Positions 39,348 through 49,885 of a DNA stretch of 64,000 bases are shown piece by piece. Both the position numbers and the translations under genes were made by a program. The DNA is taken from NCBI RefSeq assembly GCF_016862795.1, contig NZ_BONQ01000069.1, positions 62,001-126,000 of the forward strand, given 5' to 3'. Position 1 is the first letter of the stretch. Every line of letters begins with the position of its first letter. The notes beneath the pieces were generated by a model, which was not told where the DNA came from, made no database searches, and saw only the letters and a list, made by a program, of their open reading frames with translations. Origin of the DNA: Dactylosporangium siamense. GTDB lineage: Bacteria; Actinomycetota; Actinomycetes; Mycobacteriales; Micromonosporaceae.

Positions 39348-40324
39348 TAGTAGCTGGCGATCAGCACGCCCAGGCCGAGGACGAGCGGCGCGGCGACCGT
39401 CACCGCGTAGGCCGCGAGGCGGGTCCGGAGGCGGCCCAGGCGGCCGGCCCCCGTGGCCCAGCACAGCGCGGCGCCGCACAGCAGGATCAGCGCGAGCCCA
39501 ACCGTCCAGCGCACGCGCAGCCCCGACGGGTTGCCGGCGTACGCGATCCGCCCGCCGGCGCGCATGCGGGCGTCGAGGGTGGTGCCGGGGGCGTCGTCGG
39601 CGCCGACGAGGGGTACCCCCGCCACCGCCGCCCGGACGTCGGACTGGAACGTCGCGTAGCAGCGGCGCAGGACGCCGTCGCCCTTGCAGCGGGTGATCTG
39701 GGCGTGGCCGTGCTCGCCCTGGCCCATGTCGAGCCAGAACGGTTCGGCGCTGGTCCACGCGAAGAACCCGGCCAGCAGGGCGATCACCAGCATCGCGGGC
39801 AGGCCGAAGGCGGGGTTGCGCAGGCGGCGGACCTTGCGGGGCGAGCGTTTCGGCGGCGGCGAGGTGACCGCGGCGTCGCGCGGCCGGCGCATGACGCGCA
39901 TCGCGGGTGGGGGCCAGCTCTCGCCGGCGTCGGCGAGCTGCGCCGCGGTCTCCTCCAGGCGGGTGGTGGCGACCTGGAGGTGTTCGACGACCGCGGCGGC
40001 GCCGGCGTCGTGGGCGGCCGGGTCGACGAGGTCGTGGGCGAGGCCGGCGGGCACGACGGCGGTCCCCGGCACACCGGCGGGCTCGGTGCCGGGCCCACTG
40101 CCGGACTCACTGCCGGGCCCACTGCCAGGCTCACTGCCGGACCCGCTGTACTGCGAGTCGTACTGCGAGCTGGAGTGCTCACCGTCGGGCGAGGGTGCCC
40201 GGACCGTGGTCGTCGTCGTGGTGGGCCACAACGGGAACCCGTCGGAGTCTGGGGCCTTGGGCGGGATTCCGGCGGCCTGGCCGCGCCACCACGCTGCTTC
40301 GTCGTCCACGTTCCCATTGGACAA
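39347..40324 (-). CDS. membrane protein of unknown function with Ser/Gly-rich N-terminal region
   Basis: 325 residues. The N-terminal 90 residues are low-complexity (TTTTTT, then GSGPGSESGSGPG). A helical segment and a basic stretch SPPPKRSPRKVRRLR precede helix 1 (FGLPAMLVIALLAGFFAW). A roughly 70-residue outer segment contains two Cys (ITRCKGDGVLRRCYATF), and two more helices end the protein. The start is a TTG at 40322-40324; GTG 40307-40309 is an alternative. Family not recognised. Confidence 0.65.
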   Translation of the reverse strand: MSNGNVDDEAAWWRGQAAGIPPKAPDSDGFPLWPTTTTTTVRAPSPDGEHSSSQYDSQYSGSGSEPGSGPGSESGSGPGTEPAGVPGTAVVPAGLAHDLVDPAAHDAGAAAVVEHLQVATTRLEETAAQLADAGESWPPPAMRVMRRPRDAAVTSPPPKRSPRKVRRLRNPAFGLPAMLVIALLAGFFAWTSAEPFWLDMGQGEHGHAQITRCKGDGVLRRCYATFQSDVRAAVAGVPLVGADDAPGTTLDARMRAGGRIAYAGNPSGLRVRWTVGLALILLCGAALCWATGAGRLGRLRTRLAAYAVTVAAPLVLGLGVLIASY

Positions 40325-40333
40325 CGGGCTTTA

Positions 40334-40347
40334 TCCGAAATTTCGGA
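40334..40347. promoter_or_regulatory. 14-bp AT-core palindrome between divergent genes
   Basis: TCCGAAATTTCGGA is a perfect palindrome 10 bp upstream of the minus-strand start and about 70 bp upstream of metG. It stands out by its AT-rich core and could be an operator for either gene. Confidence 0.4.
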
Positions 40348-40417
40348 CTTACCCTAGCGTGTCGGGAGAAACTATCCGTTCGCCGAACGCGGGGACGGGT
40401 CACTACGCTTGCAGGTC

Positions 40418-42181
40418 ATGAGTCGTGTTCTCGCCGCGGTCGCCTGGCCTTATGCCAACGGGCCGCGCCACATCGGTCACGTGTCCGGCTTCGGGGTCCC
40501 CTCCGACGTGTTCAGCCGCTACATGCGGATGGCCGGTCATGACGTGCTGATGGTCTCCGGCACCGACGAGCACGGCACCCCGATCCAGGTCCAGGCCGAC
40601 GCGGAGGGGGTGACCCCGCGCGAGCTCGTCGACCGGTACAACCGCGTCATCGTCGAGGACCTGCACGGGCTCGGCCTGACGTACGACCTGTTCACCCGCA
40701 CCACCACAGGTAACCACTACCAGGTCGTCCAGGAGCTCTTCCAGGGGCTGCACGACAACGGGTACATCATCGCGAAGACCACCCTCGGCGCCCGGTCGCC
40801 GTCGACGGGGCGGACGCTGCCCGACCGGTACATCGAGGGCGAGTGCCCGATCTGCCACTACGACAGCGCCCGCGGCGACCAGTGCGACAACTGCGGCAAC
40901 CAGCTCGACCCCGACCAGCTGATCAACCCCCGGTCGAAGATCAACGGTGAGACGCCGGAGTTCGTGGAGACCGAGCACTTCTTCCTGGACCTGCCCGCGT
41001 TCGCCGACCAGCTCAACGCCTGGCTCGACACGCGTGACGGCTGGCGGCCCAACGTGCTGAAGTTCTCCCGCAACCTCATCGCCGACCTCCAGCCGCGGGC
41101 GATCACCCGGGACCTGGAGTGGGGCGTGCCGATCCCCCTCGACGGCTGGCGCGACCGCGACGACAAGCGCATCTACGTGTGGTTCGACGCGGTCATCGGC
41201 TACCTGTCGGCGTCGGTCGAGTGGGCCCGCCGCACCGGTGACCCCGAGGCGTGGCGCAAGTGGTGGCAGGACCCGGACGCCGAGGCGTTCTACTTCATGG
41301 GCAAGGACAACATCGTCTTCCACTCGGTGATCTGGCCGTCGATCCTGCTCGGCTACTCGGCGCCGAAGCCGGGCTCGCTCGGCGCGCTCAACCTGCCCAC
41401 CGAGGTCGTCTCGTCGGAGTACCTGACGATGGAGGGCAGGAAGTTCTCCTCGTCCCGCCGGGTCGTCATCTACGTGCGGGACTTCCTGGAGCGCTACGAC
41501 GCCGACGCGCTGCGCTACTTCATCGCCGTGGCCGGCCCGGAGGCGACCGACACCGACTTCACCTGGTCGGAGTTCCGCCGCCGCAACAACGACGAGCTGG
41601 TCGCCGGCTGGGGCAACCTGGTCAACCGGTCGATCTCGATGGCCGCGAAGAACTTCGGGGAGATCCCGGCCGCGGGCGAGCTGACCGCCGAGGACTCCAC
41701 GCTGCTGGCGGCGGTCCGCGCCGGCTTCGGCAGCGTCGGCGACCTGCTGGCCAAGCACCGGCAGAAGGCGGCGATCAACGAGGCGATGCGCATCGTCGGC
41801 GAGGTCAACAAGTACTTCTCCGACCAGTCGCCGTGGAAGCTCAAGGACGACAAGGACCGGATGGGCACCGTGCTGCACGTCGCCCTGCAGGCGGTGCGTG
41901 ACTGCAACACGCTGCTCACGCCGTTTCTGCCGCACGCGGCGCAGCGGATCCACGAGCTGCTCGGCGGCGCCGGGGTGCACGCGCCGATGCCGCGGATCGA
42001 CGAGGTCGAGGACCTGGACAACGGCATCACGTATCCGATCCTGACCGGCGACTACACCACCGGCGCGACCTGGACCCCGCAGGAGATCGTCGCGGGCACC
42101 GCCCTGGCGGCGCCGACGCCGGTGTTCAAGAAGCTCGACGAGTCGATCGTCGAGGAGGAGCTGGCCCGGCTGCAGGGCTGA
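40418..42181 (+). CDS. metG: methionyl-tRNA synthetase
   Basis: 587 residues, class I synthetase. The HIGH motif is in [12 protein letters not shown] (residue 17 region). The zinc knuckle is CPIC...CDNC near residue 150. The KMSKS position reads [10 protein letters not shown], a variant. The tRNA anticodon-binding helical domain follows; the C-terminal dimer domain (EMAP-type) is absent. TACGCT (40404-40409) lies 8 bp before the ATG, so the transcript is nearly leaderless. Confidence 0.95.
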   Translation: MSRVLAAVAWPYANGPRHIGHVSGFGVPSDVFSRYMRMAGHDVLMVSGTDEHGTPIQVQADAEGVTPRELVDRYNRVIVEDLHGLGLTYDLFTRTTTGNHYQVVQELFQGLHDNGYIIAKTTLGARSPSTGRTLPDRYIEGECPICHYDSARGDQCDNCGNQLDPDQLINPRSKINGETPEFVETEHFFLDLPAFADQLNAWLDTRDGWRPNVLKFSRNLIADLQPRAITRDLEWGVPIPLDGWRDRDDKRIYVWFDAVIGYLSASVEWARRTGDPEAWRKWWQDPDAEAFYFMGKDNIVFHSVIWPSILLGYSAPKPGSLGALNLPTEVVSSEYLTMEGRKFSSSRRVVIYVRDFLERYDADALRYFIAVAGPEATDTDFTWSEFRRRNNDELVAGWGNLVNRSISMAAKNFGEIPAAGELTAEDSTLLAAVRAGFGSVGDLLAKHRQKAAINEAMRIVGEVNKYFSDQSPWKLKDDKDRMGTVLHVALQAVRDCNTLLTPFLPHAAQRIHELLGGAGVHAPMPRIDEVEDLDNGITYPILTGDYTTGATWTPQEIVAGTALAAPTPVFKKLDESIVEEELARLQG

Positions 42182-42191
42182 CGCACGCGGT

Positions 42192-44411
42192 TCAGTGTGG
42201 GCGGAGCGGGATCTCCGCCCACACGATCTTGCCGTCGGCGACCACGCGGGTGCCCCAGCGGTCCGAGGTGGCGCGCACGATGTGCAGGCCGCGGTGGTGC
42301 TCGTCGTCGAAGGCCGGCTCGATCAGGAACGGCAGCCGGTTGTCCTGGTCGAAGACCTCGACCGCGATGTGGGCGGGCAGCAGGTGCAGGCGCAGCTCGA
42401 CCGTGCGGGTGCGGGCGTGGGTGGCCGCGTTGGCGAACAGCTCCGCGACGGCCGAGACCGCGGTGTCCACCCGCTCGCCGGGGACGCCCCACCCGAGCAG
42501 GGTCTGCTCCACGAAGCGCCGGGCGGTCCGGCTCCGCTCCGCCGACGCCGGGTAGGTCGCCCGGGCGGTGAGCGGCACCTCGTCCGGCGGCTGCCGGACG
42601 TAGAGCACCGCGATGTCGTCCTCGTGGTGGGCCGGGTCGACCATCCCCGCGACGAGGTCGTCGAGCGCGGCCAGGGACGGTCGCGGGTGCAGGGCGACGC
42701 GGACCTGCAGGTGGGCGAGCCGGTCCTCGATGTTGCTGTCGCGCCGTTCGACCAGGCCGTCGGTGTACAGCAGCAGCGCCTCGCCGGGCGGCACGGCCAC
42801 GACCTGTTCCGTGTACGGGAAGTCGACCGTGCCCAGTGGCGGCCCGACCGGCCCGGTCAGCAGCCGCGACGGCTGGCCCTCCAGGACCCCGACGGCCGGC
42901 AGGTGCCCCGCGTTGGCGTAGCTCAGGGTCCCGTGCACCAGGTCATAGACGGCATACAGGCAGGTCGCCATCTCCGTGTCGAGGTCGGTCGCGAGCAGCG
43001 TGTTCAGCTGCCGCATCAGCCGGCCCGGGGACAGGTCCAGCGACGCGTACGAGCGGATCGCCGTGCGCAGCTGCCCCATGACGGCGGCCGCGCGGATGCC
43101 CTTGCCCATGACGTCACCGACGACGAGGGCGACCCGGCCGGCCGACAGCGGCACCAGGTCGACCCAGTCGCCGCCGACCTCGACCCCCTTCGCCGCCGGC
43201 AGGTACCGCGAGACCACCTCGAGCCCGTCCAGCCGCGGGATCCGGGGCAGGAGGCTGCGCTGCAGCTCGACCGCGGCGTTGCGCTGCCGCAGGTACATGC
43301 GGGCGTTGTCGAGCGCGACGGCGGCGTGCGCGGCGACGCCGACGGCGAGGCGTTCGTGCCGCGCGGTGAAGCGGGCTGGTCGCGGGTGGCCGAAGAAGAA
43401 GCCGCCGAGCACCTCACCGGTGGAGGACACGACGGGCACGGCCAGGTAGCTCACGACCGGCAGGTGTCCCTCGGGGACGCCGAAGAACGGTTCGTTGCGT
43501 CCGTAGCGCGGGTCCTTGGTGATGTCGTCGCTGCGCAGGTGCCCGACGCCGCGGAACGTCGGGTCGAACACCTTGGTGTTGCGTGGCATCGGGAACTTCG
43601 CGAACGACTCCCTCGGCACCCCGGAGAGGGTGTAGAGCAGGTAGGACTCGCCGACCTCGTCGGTGACGTTGTAGAAGAACGAACCGAACGCCGCCCCGGT
43701 GAGGCTCGTCGCCACGTCGGTGGCGCGCTGGACGACCCGGTCGACGTCGAGCTCCGAGGACAGGTCGGTGCCGACGGCGTGCAGCGCCTCGACGAGGCTG
43801 GTCTCATCCCGCAGCCGGGCCTCCCGCTCGCGCAGTTCCTGCTGGCTGCGGCGCAGCCGGCCGGCGGCGTCGCCGAGCTCGGCGACGGTCTGCTCCAGGC
43901 GGGTCGCCTGGAGCGCCGCGGCCCGCTCCACGGCGGCGAGGAGGTCGCCGAGCGCCTCCTCGCGCTCGGCCGGGCCGGTGCCCAGGTGCCGCTGCAGGCC
44001 GATCCACAGGTTGCCGCCGATCAGCTCGAACAGCTGCGCGGTCTCCGGGTCCAGCCGCGCGGTGACCCCGGCGAGGAGCCGGTAGCCGGCGCCGCCGACC
44101 GCGAGCACGACCCGGACCGGATAGTCGTCGGCCTCGTGCAGCGTGACCCCCCGCGGCGCGGCGAGGGCCGCGGCACCGGCTGCCGGCGGGCCGCCGACGG
44201 TGATCGCCTCGCCGCCGGCGGCGAGGTGCAGCCAGGCGAACGCCGGCCCGTCGCGGCCGCCGCGGCCGTCCCCGTCGCGGATCCGGTCGCACAGCAGCGC
44301 CGCGACGGCCCGCAGCGCCGCCGGCAGGTCATGCGCCGCGGCGGCGGCCGCGCGGACATCCGTCCCGCAGCGCACGATCTCGCTCAACGAGAGGCTGTTG
44401 AGGTCGTACAC
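42192..44411 (-). CDS. multidomain GAF/SpoIIE phosphatase with C-terminal kinase-like ATPase domain
   Basis: 739 residues. Order: an N-terminal sensor-like region, a coiled-coil ([19 protein letters not shown]), a GAF domain (about residues 220-370), a SpoIIE phosphatase with intact [23 protein letters not shown] and EDDIAVL, and a C-terminal HATPase domain of the anti-sigma (RsbW-like) type with [10 protein letters not shown] and HHRGLHIV. Such proteins set the phosphorylation of anti-sigma antagonists. GTG 44409-44411 is preferred because GGAGG lies 4 bp upstream; an in-frame GTG at 44499-44501 would add 30 residues. Convergent with metG. Confidence 0.85.
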   Translation of the reverse strand: MYDLNSLSLSEIVRCGTDVRAAAAAAHDLPAALRAVAALLCDRIRDGDGRGGRDGPAFAWLHLAAGGEAITVGGPPAAGAAALAAPRGVTLHEADDYPVRVVLAVGGAGYRLLAGVTARLDPETAQLFELIGGNLWIGLQRHLGTGPAEREEALGDLLAAVERAAALQATRLEQTVAELGDAAGRLRRSQQELREREARLRDETSLVEALHAVGTDLSSELDVDRVVQRATDVATSLTGAAFGSFFYNVTDEVGESYLLYTLSGVPRESFAKFPMPRNTKVFDPTFRGVGHLRSDDITKDPRYGRNEPFFGVPEGHLPVVSYLAVPVVSSTGEVLGGFFFGHPRPARFTARHERLAVGVAAHAAVALDNARMYLRQRNAAVELQRSLLPRIPRLDGLEVVSRYLPAAKGVEVGGDWVDLVPLSAGRVALVVGDVMGKGIRAAAVMGQLRTAIRSYASLDLSPGRLMRQLNTLLATDLDTEMATCLYAVYDLVHGTLSYANAGHLPAVGVLEGQPSRLLTGPVGPPLGTVDFPYTEQVVAVPPGEALLLYTDGLVERRDSNIEDRLAHLQVRVALHPRPSLAALDDLVAGMVDPAHHEDDIAVLYVRQPPDEVPLTARATYPASAERSRTARRFVEQTLLGWGVPGERVDTAVSAVAELFANAATHARTRTVELRLHLLPAHIAVEVFDQDNRLPFLIEPAFDDEHHRGLHIVRATSDRWGTRVVADGKIVWAEIPLRPH

Positions 44412-45132
44412 CGGACCTCCGGTCCTGGAACATTCGCGGACGAACCATCCAAACCGACGACCGGGCGGAGGCGCAACGGCGGCGGCGGCCGCGCCGGTCA
44501 CAGCGTGCGCCTGGAATGCCCTCTATGCCGGTTGTCAGGACGTGCAACTTGCAGAATGGCATGCGTTTGAGCAACGGTTCCGACACCTATGAGGAGTGTT
44601 GCTGATGACACCGTTGTAATTATCCGCAACAAAGTCGTCTTTGCGGCGCTGTCGTAAGTAGTTAGGAACGATGACCTCAGTAGCATCGCGTGGCGACACG
44701 CCGGGTCGGCAAGTGGGAGGATCTTCGCAGTCGTGCAGGACGGGTCCGCCACGGGTCGAAACGGGCCATTCCCCCCAGCTCTGCGAGGCACCCCGGATGC
44801 CGTCCAGCCCCGGGATCACGCTGTGTAGCCACAAGACGCGCAGTAACAACTGACGCTCACAGCAAAACCGGACGAAGTGCGCCTATCGCGCCACCCGCCG
44901 CGCACACGGCGTACGGCAAGACCCTGTTATCAATCGACATTTATCGACACGTAGAGCGCTCAACTGTACGATGGTCGTCAATGTTTGTAGCTATGCAATC
45001 GACGCAGGCGAATGTGAGGCTCCCCTCCGGACGGGTCGGAGTTCTATGGTGGTCGGCGTCAGTTGTCCGACCATTACCACCCTCCGGGAAGGGCTGACCG
45101 GCACGTCGGAAACCGCGTCTTCGGGAGTGACG
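44412..45132. other. intergenic region between divergent SpoIIE and LAL genes
   Basis: 721 bp, visibly lower in GC than its surroundings around 44530-44680 and 44920-45000, with no supported gene: open frames here lack GC-biased third positions and ribosome binding sites. It holds the LAL promoter at 44944-44972. On the minus strand, TTGCAC followed 16 bp later by TAGAGG may be the SpoIIE promoter. ACGTGCAACT near 44540 also occurs upstream of the sugar transferase gene near 22060. Confidence 0.55.
44944..44972 (+). promoter_or_regulatory. promoter of the first LAL gene
   Basis: TCGACA (44944-44949) and TACGAT (44967-44972) match the -35 and -10 consensus in five and four of six bases with an ideal 17-bp spacer. 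ATCGACA occurs twice, at 44933 and 44943, exactly 10 bp apart, the second copy overlapping the -35 box. The start site predicted near 44979 excludes the ATG at 44971. Confidence 0.6.
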
Positions 45133-47931
45133 GTGCAAACGAGCCATCACGGCGTTCCACGCGAGAGCACTCTTGACATATTGGCGCACAACGACGCGGC
45201 CGAACGGTTCCGCAGCTGGAACGCGCCGCACCGGCCGGTCGAGGCGCCGCTGGTCGCACCGCGTGGCGACACGCCCGCGCTGCCGACGGTACACCTGAGC
45301 CGGGACCGCCTCATGGAGCACCTCGACGCCGCCGTGTCGCACCCGGTCACCCTGCTCTGCGCGCCGACCGGCTGGGGCAAGACCGCCCTGGTGGCGTCGT
45401 GGATCCATGCCGGTCGCGCGCCCGGCCGGGCCGCCTACGTGCGGTTCGAGGTCAACTGCGGCGCCACGGCCTGGCGGCAGCTGACCAACGCCCTCACCGC
45501 CGCCGGCATCGCCGTCGACCCGGCCACCTACGCCTGGACCAACGCGAGGAGCAACGCCCACCACCACGAGCGCGCCGTCGTCGTCCTCGACGACCTGCAC
45601 CACGTCACCAACCACACCGTGCTGCGCCGGCTCGAGCGGCTCATCACCCGCCTCGGCGACCGGATCAGCTTCCTCATCCTCGCGCGGACCGAGCCGCCGC
45701 TGTCGCTCTACCGGTGGCGGGTCCGCGGCCAGCTGCACGAACTGCGCACCGACCACCTGGCGCTCACCCAGGACGAGGTGTCCGGCCTCGCCGAGGGCTA
45801 CGGGGTCCGCCTCGCCCAGCACTTCCGCTTCGCCCTGTGGCACGTGACCGAGGGCTGGCCGGCGGCGGTCGCGGTGATCCTCTCCGCGATGGTCGGCCGG
45901 CACGAGCCGGAGCGGATGGTCACCGACATCATCCTCGGCCAGGCGGGGCTCAACGAGGAGGTCGGGCTCAGCGAGTACGTCCGGCGCGAGATCCTGCAGC
46001 ACCTCGACCCCGAGATACGCGAGGTCATGCTGCGCACGTCCATCCTGGAGACGGTGTGCCCGGGCCTGGTCGAGGCGCTCACCGGCAGCCGCGGCGGCGC
46101 CCGCCTGCTGGCCCAGATGAGCCGCGCCAACGCCCTCGCCAGCTTCTACGGCGGCTCGCACTCCTGGTACCGCTACCGCCGGCTGCTGCGTGCCATGCTG
46201 CGTGCCGAACTGCGCAGCACGCTGCCCTTCGCCGAGGAGCGGGCGCTGCACCGGGCCGCCGCCGGCTGGTACGCCGCCAACGGGCTGCCCAGCGACGCCC
46301 TGACCCACGCCATCGCCGGCAGCGACTGGGTCTCGGCCGAGCGATTATTCGTCCAGTACTGGCCTGAGCTGGCCGGGTCGGGACCGCGGGCGATGACGGC
46401 GCGGGACGGGACCCAGCCGCCGCCGGACATCGCCGAGCGGCCCATGCTCGCCCTCGCCCTCGCCCTGTACTGCCGGGACACCGGCGACCTGGTCGGCATG
46501 TCGGCGTTCATCCGGCTCGGGGAACGCGGTCTCGGCGAGGCGCCGACCGCCGTGCAGGCCGAGGTCCTCGCGGCGATGCGGCTCGCGGAGGCGGTCGCGG
46601 CGGAGAGCCCGGAACGCGCCGGCGCGGCGGCGGCGCGGCTGCTGGAGCGCACCGAGGACGCGGCGGACGAGCACGTCTACGCGGACTTCACCGCCGCGGC
46701 CCGCGCCGTCGCGCACCTGACCTTCTCCGGTGCGGCGGTGGCCGACGGACGGCTCGAAGAGGCCGACGAGGCCCTCGAGCACGGCGCCGACCTGGCCCGC
46801 AAGTCCGGCTTCAACCTGCTCACCGTGCAGGCCAACCGCCTGCAGGCGCTCACGCACCTCAGCCGCGGGCGGCTGTCGGCGGCGGCGGCCTGCGCCCGGC
46901 GGGTCCTGGACAGCTGCCGCGACGCGGGGATCGCCGAGTCGCGCAACATCAGCTACGCCCGCCTGGTGCTGGCCACCGTCTGCCGGGAGCGCGGCCAGCT
47001 GGACGAGGCCCGCTTCCACATCGAGGAGAGCGTCAACGCCAACGCCGTGCCCGACCCCAACGGGTGGGTCAGCGGGGCGATCGCGCTCGCGCTGCTGCTC
47101 TTCGACCGCGGCGACCACGGCGGCGCCCTCGAGGCCCTCGAACCGCTGCTGGACAGCCGGGTCGGCGCGATGCCCCGCTACGCGGACGTCACCGCGCGGG
47201 CGCTGCACGCCGAGCTGTGCCTGCACGACGGCCGGCTGGACCGGGCGCACGCGGTCATCGCCGAGGCGCTGCGGCACTGGCCCGAGGCCGACGAACCGCT
47301 GCTGACCCTCGCCCGCCTGCACCTGGCCGACGGCCGCCCGGCCGCCGCCGCGCAGGTGGCCGACCGGGTCCTGGTCAACGGGCCCGGCTCGCTGGTCACC
47401 GTCGTCACCGCGACGGTCGTGCTGGCCCAGGCCCTGCGGCAGCTCGGCGACGTCGCCGGCGCGTCGGACCAGCTGGACCAGGCGCTGCGGATGGCCGGGC
47501 CGGAAGGCATCCGCCGGCCGTTCCAGGGGCACGCCACGTGGATCGCGGAGGTCCTCGCGTCGCCGCCGGTGCTGGCCGTCACCCACCCCCGTGAGCTGGA
47601 GCGGGACGAGCGCTCCGGCCTGGCCGACGACCGGGCACAGCCGCCCGCCACCCCGCCGCCCGCCACCGTGCCGCCGGAGGAGCCGGTCCCGGACGGCCTG
47701 GTGGCGTGGTCCGCGCCCGGCGCCGCCGGCGCGATGGCCGACCCGCTCACCGAGAAGGAGTCGCAGGTGCTGCTGTACCTGCGCAGCATGCTGTCCATCG
47801 CGGAGATCGCCGCCGTGCTCAGCGTGTCGACGAACACGGTCAAGACCCACGTCCGGCACGTCTACCGCAAGCTCGGCGTCAGCCGGCGCCGGGACGCGGT
47901 GCGCCGGGCCCGTGAACTGAGCCTGATCTGA
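45133..47931 (+). CDS. LuxR-family LAL (MalT-like) ATP-dependent regulator, first of three
   Basis: 932 residues. An N-terminal STAND ATPase has Walker A APTGWGKT (77-84) and Walker B VVVLDDLH. A long helical/TPR-like centre and a C-terminal LuxR HTH (DPLTEKESQVLLYLRSMLSI...STNTVKTHVRHVYRKLGVS) follow. LAL proteins assemble on DNA when a ligand and ATP are bound. The GTG at 45133 has GGGAG 5 bp upstream and lies after the predicted start site; ATG 45046 is an alternative. Unlike the other two LAL genes, no TCACCC/GGGTGA operator precedes it. Confidence 0.9.
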   Translation: MQTSHHGVPRESTLDILAHNDAAERFRSWNAPHRPVEAPLVAPRGDTPALPTVHLSRDRLMEHLDAAVSHPVTLLCAPTGWGKTALVASWIHAGRAPGRAAYVRFEVNCGATAWRQLTNALTAAGIAVDPATYAWTNARSNAHHHERAVVVLDDLHHVTNHTVLRRLERLITRLGDRISFLILARTEPPLSLYRWRVRGQLHELRTDHLALTQDEVSGLAEGYGVRLAQHFRFALWHVTEGWPAAVAVILSAMVGRHEPERMVTDIILGQAGLNEEVGLSEYVRREILQHLDPEIREVMLRTSILETVCPGLVEALTGSRGGARLLAQMSRANALASFYGGSHSWYRYRRLLRAMLRAELRSTLPFAEERALHRAAAGWYAANGLPSDALTHAIAGSDWVSAERLFVQYWPELAGSGPRAMTARDGTQPPPDIAERPMLALALALYCRDTGDLVGMSAFIRLGERGLGEAPTAVQAEVLAAMRLAEAVAAESPERAGAAAARLLERTEDAADEHVYADFTAAARAVAHLTFSGAAVADGRLEEADEALEHGADLARKSGFNLLTVQANRLQALTHLSRGRLSAAAACARRVLDSCRDAGIAESRNISYARLVLATVCRERGQLDEARFHIEESVNANAVPDPNGWVSGAIALALLLFDRGDHGGALEALEPLLDSRVGAMPRYADVTARALHAELCLHDGRLDRAHAVIAEALRHWPEADEPLLTLARLHLADGRPAAAAQVADRVLVNGPGSLVTVVTATVVLAQALRQLGDVAGASDQLDQALRMAGPEGIRRPFQGHATWIAEVLASPPVLAVTHPRELERDERSGLADDRAQPPATPPPATVPPEEPVPDGLVAWSAPGAAGAMADPLTEKESQVLLYLRSMLSIAEIAAVLSVSTNTVKTHVRHVYRKLGVSRRRDAVRRARELSLI

Positions 47932-47939
47932 GGCCTCAC

Positions 47940-47966
47940 CCGGTGGTGTGGCGCGACCACCACCGG
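47940..47966 (+). terminator. hairpin after the first LAL gene
   Basis: Perfect 9-bp arms CCGGTGGTG and CACCACCGG with a 9-base loop, starting 8 bp after the stop; no T-tract. Confidence 0.5.
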
Positions 47967-48069
47967 CAACCACCCTTTCCGGGCGAGCCACCCACCCGGT
48001 CGTGAGGGCCACGATATGGGCGGTTGCCGGTGCTCCGGCCGTCGACCGACGAAGGCTCAGGGGTGTGAC

Positions 48070-48747
48070 GTGGTGACGACGGATGTTGCGGTCAACGGTG
48101 TGCGGGTCGGCGTGCGATACGCGGTCGCCGACACGATCGCCGGCGTCGGCGGGGACTGGTTCCTCGGCATCGCCCTGCCGGGCGGCGACGTGATGCTGGC
48201 CGTCGGCGACGTGATGGGCCACGGTCCCGACGCGGCGGGCACGATGCGTCAGCTGCGGGCGTCGATGACGTCCCTCGCCCTCGCCGGTGACGAACCCGGC
48301 ACGATCCTCGCCTCCCTGAACCGGATGCTGTGCCGCCGCCGCACGACGATGCTCGCGACCGCCGTCTGCGGCCGGTTCAGTCCCGCCGACCGGATGCTCG
48401 TCTGGGCCCGCGCCGGCCATCTGCCGATCCTGCGGGCCAACGCCGACGGGGTCTGGCCGCTGCGCCAGCCGCCGGGCATGGCGCTCGGGGTCGAGGCCGG
48501 CGCCGCGTACCCGCACGCCGCCGTGCGCATCGAACCCGGCGAGCTGCTCTTCATGTACACCGACGGCGTCGTCGAGCGCCGTGACCAGGCCATCGACCAG
48601 GGGGTCCAGGGTCTGGTCGACGACGTGCGGGCGGCGATGCGCGCCTCCGCGCCGGACGAGCGCATGGACCGCGCCCTCGACGGCGCCCGGCGCGGCAACC
48701 CCGACGACGACGCCTGCCTGTTGGCCGCCGAGCCGGTCGCCAGATGA
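48070..48747 (+). CDS. single-domain SpoIIE/PPM serine phosphatase
   Basis: 225 residues consisting of little more than the phosphatase domain. All metal-binding motifs are intact: GVGGDWF, VGDVMGHG, YTDGVVE and NPDDDACLL. With no sensor domain, input must come from a partner or from expression level. The GTG at 48070 has AGGGG 6 bp upstream; GTG 48073 is equivalent. A longer reading from 48016 has no ribosome binding site. It follows the LAL gene in the same direction, separated by a hairpin. Confidence 0.85.
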   Translation: MVTTDVAVNGVRVGVRYAVADTIAGVGGDWFLGIALPGGDVMLAVGDVMGHGPDAAGTMRQLRASMTSLALAGDEPGTILASLNRMLCRRRTTMLATAVCGRFSPADRMLVWARAGHLPILRANADGVWPLRQPPGMALGVEAGAAYPHAAVRIEPGELLFMYTDGVVERRDQAIDQGVQGLVDDVRAAMRASAPDERMDRALDGARRGNPDDDACLLAAEPVAR

Positions 48748-48756
48748 CCCGGAACC

Positions 48757-48802
48757 TCACCCATCGAGGGTGATCCCTGCTCACCCGCCTACCTCCAATC
48801 AT
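48757..48802 (+). promoter_or_regulatory. composite operator-promoter 1 (DUF7144 gene)
   Basis: TCACCC (48757), 5 bp, GGGTGA (48768), 7 bp, TCACCC (48781-48786), then 10 bp and the -10-like AATCAT (48797-48802). The three-part spacing is the same as at five other sites in this cluster. It points towards the gene at 49022, giving a leader of about 210 bases. Confidence 0.7.
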
Positions 48803-48867
48803 GTTCCCAGGCACGACGTGGACGTTCCGGGCGCGCGGGCGGCGCGTTCGGCAACGTCCATCCGGGC

Positions 48868-48943
48868 CTGTTCCGGGGGGAACAGATAACAACGGGGGAG
48901 ATAGGCCGTGCCGGTCCTGGTTTCGACCGGGGCCGGCACGGCC
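48868..48943 (+). other. structured leader with two hairpins
   Basis: CTGTTCC-GGGG-GGAACAG (48868-48885) and a stronger hairpin with 11-bp arms GGCCGTGCCGG (48904-48914) and CCGGCACGGCC (48933-48943). Both lie between the predicted start of transcription and the gene at 49022. GGGGGAG precedes a GTG at 48908, but the codons from there to 49021 are not GC-biased in third position, so this stretch is probably not translated as part of the gene. Confidence 0.5.
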
Positions 48944-49021
48944 CGCACGTATTTCCCGCTTGTTTATCCCCTGGTGAAACCGATTCAGCAGACGGCAGAG
49001 GCAGTAGGGAGAGTACGGCGG

Positions 49022-49864
49022 ATGGACAGCGGCGGCGGTGTGGTGAAGGAATGGACCATGTTCGGGACGACGATGCTCGCGCTCGTCGGCACGTTGAACG
49101 TCTCGCAAGGATTGCTGGTGGGATTCGCCAGTGGCGGCATCGGCTTCGACAAGAATGACGTGGCGTTCACCAGCGCCACGACCTGGGCGGCCGCGACGGT
49201 GACGCTCGGTGTGCTGCTCGGCGCGACCGGCCTCGCGCTGCGCGCCCGCAAAGGCAGCGCCCGGGCCGCCGCGATCAGCGTCGTGGCCCTGCACGCGATC
49301 TCGCAGCTCGCCATGCTCCGGGCCTACCCGGCGTGGTCGCTGCTCATGGTCACGCTCGACGTGATCATCCTGTTCATCCTCACGGTCGCGAGGAGCAAGG
49401 CGGCCGGCCCCGACGCCGAACCGGCCGAGATCCCCATCGCCTCGGTCACGAAGCTCGCGCTGCGGCGCAACAGCCGCTCCGACCGGTACCGGGGCCGTCA
49501 CAAGGCCGGCCGCCCGATCGTGCGCCACGAGGACGTGATCCTGGTGGACATCGTCGAGGAGCTCGAGCCGGCCGTCGAGGCGCTGCACGTCGACGTGGAC
49601 CTGGACGTCATCGACTTCGACTCGCCCACCTCATGGGTCCGCGCGGTCGGCCACGCCACGGTCCCGATGGCCCTGGCGGAGCCGGTCGAGGAGTCGCTGG
49701 TCCCCGTTCAGCGCGCCTCGCTCGACCCGCTGATGGACCCGCTGCCGGTGCTGATCGCCGCGACCGCCGACACCGCGATCATCGAGGGTGTGATGGTCGA
49801 GGACGACGAGGAGATCGCCGACGAGCTCGCCGCCATCGGCGCCCGGCCGTACGTGACCCAGTAG
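49022..49864 (+). CDS. DUF7144-type membrane protein with long acidic tail
   Basis: 280 residues. Four transmembrane helices form the N-terminal 125 residues. They align with the protein at 54.0 kb over the whole membrane part, for example AISVVALHAISQLAMLRAYPAWSLLMVTLD against AIVIVALHALIQVGSLGAYPVWSLLMITLS (excerpts). A basic segment (RRNSRSDRYRGRHKAGR) and a 100-residue acidic C-terminal tail follow. The ATG at 49022 has AGGGAGAG 8 bp upstream. Function unknown. Strong terminator downstream. Confidence 0.8.
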   Translation: MDSGGGVVKEWTMFGTTMLALVGTLNVSQGLLVGFASGGIGFDKNDVAFTSATTWAAATVTLGVLLGATGLALRARKGSARAAAISVVALHAISQLAMLRAYPAWSLLMVTLDVIILFILTVARSKAAGPDAEPAEIPIASVTKLALRRNSRSDRYRGRHKAGRPIVRHEDVILVDIVEELEPAVEALHVDVDLDVIDFDSPTSWVRAVGHATVPMALAEPVEESLVPVQRASLDPLMDPLPVLIAATADTAIIEGVMVEDDEEIADELAAIGARPYVTQ

Positions 49865-49885
49865 TTCGGAACAGCCCCACCGCCG

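Noticed and set aside
47936-47952. TCACCC near the end of the first LAL gene as a composite operator for the SpoIIE gene at 48070
   Set aside because: The sequence 5 bp later is TGTGGC, which does not match GGGTGA, and the region forms the terminator hairpin instead.
48908-49021. GTG at 48908 with a good Shine-Dalgarno sequence as start of the DUF7144 gene
   Set aside because: Codons up to 49021 lack the GC-rich third positions of the rest of the gene, the stretch contains a strong hairpin, and the paralogue at 54013 starts at the equivalent of 49022.
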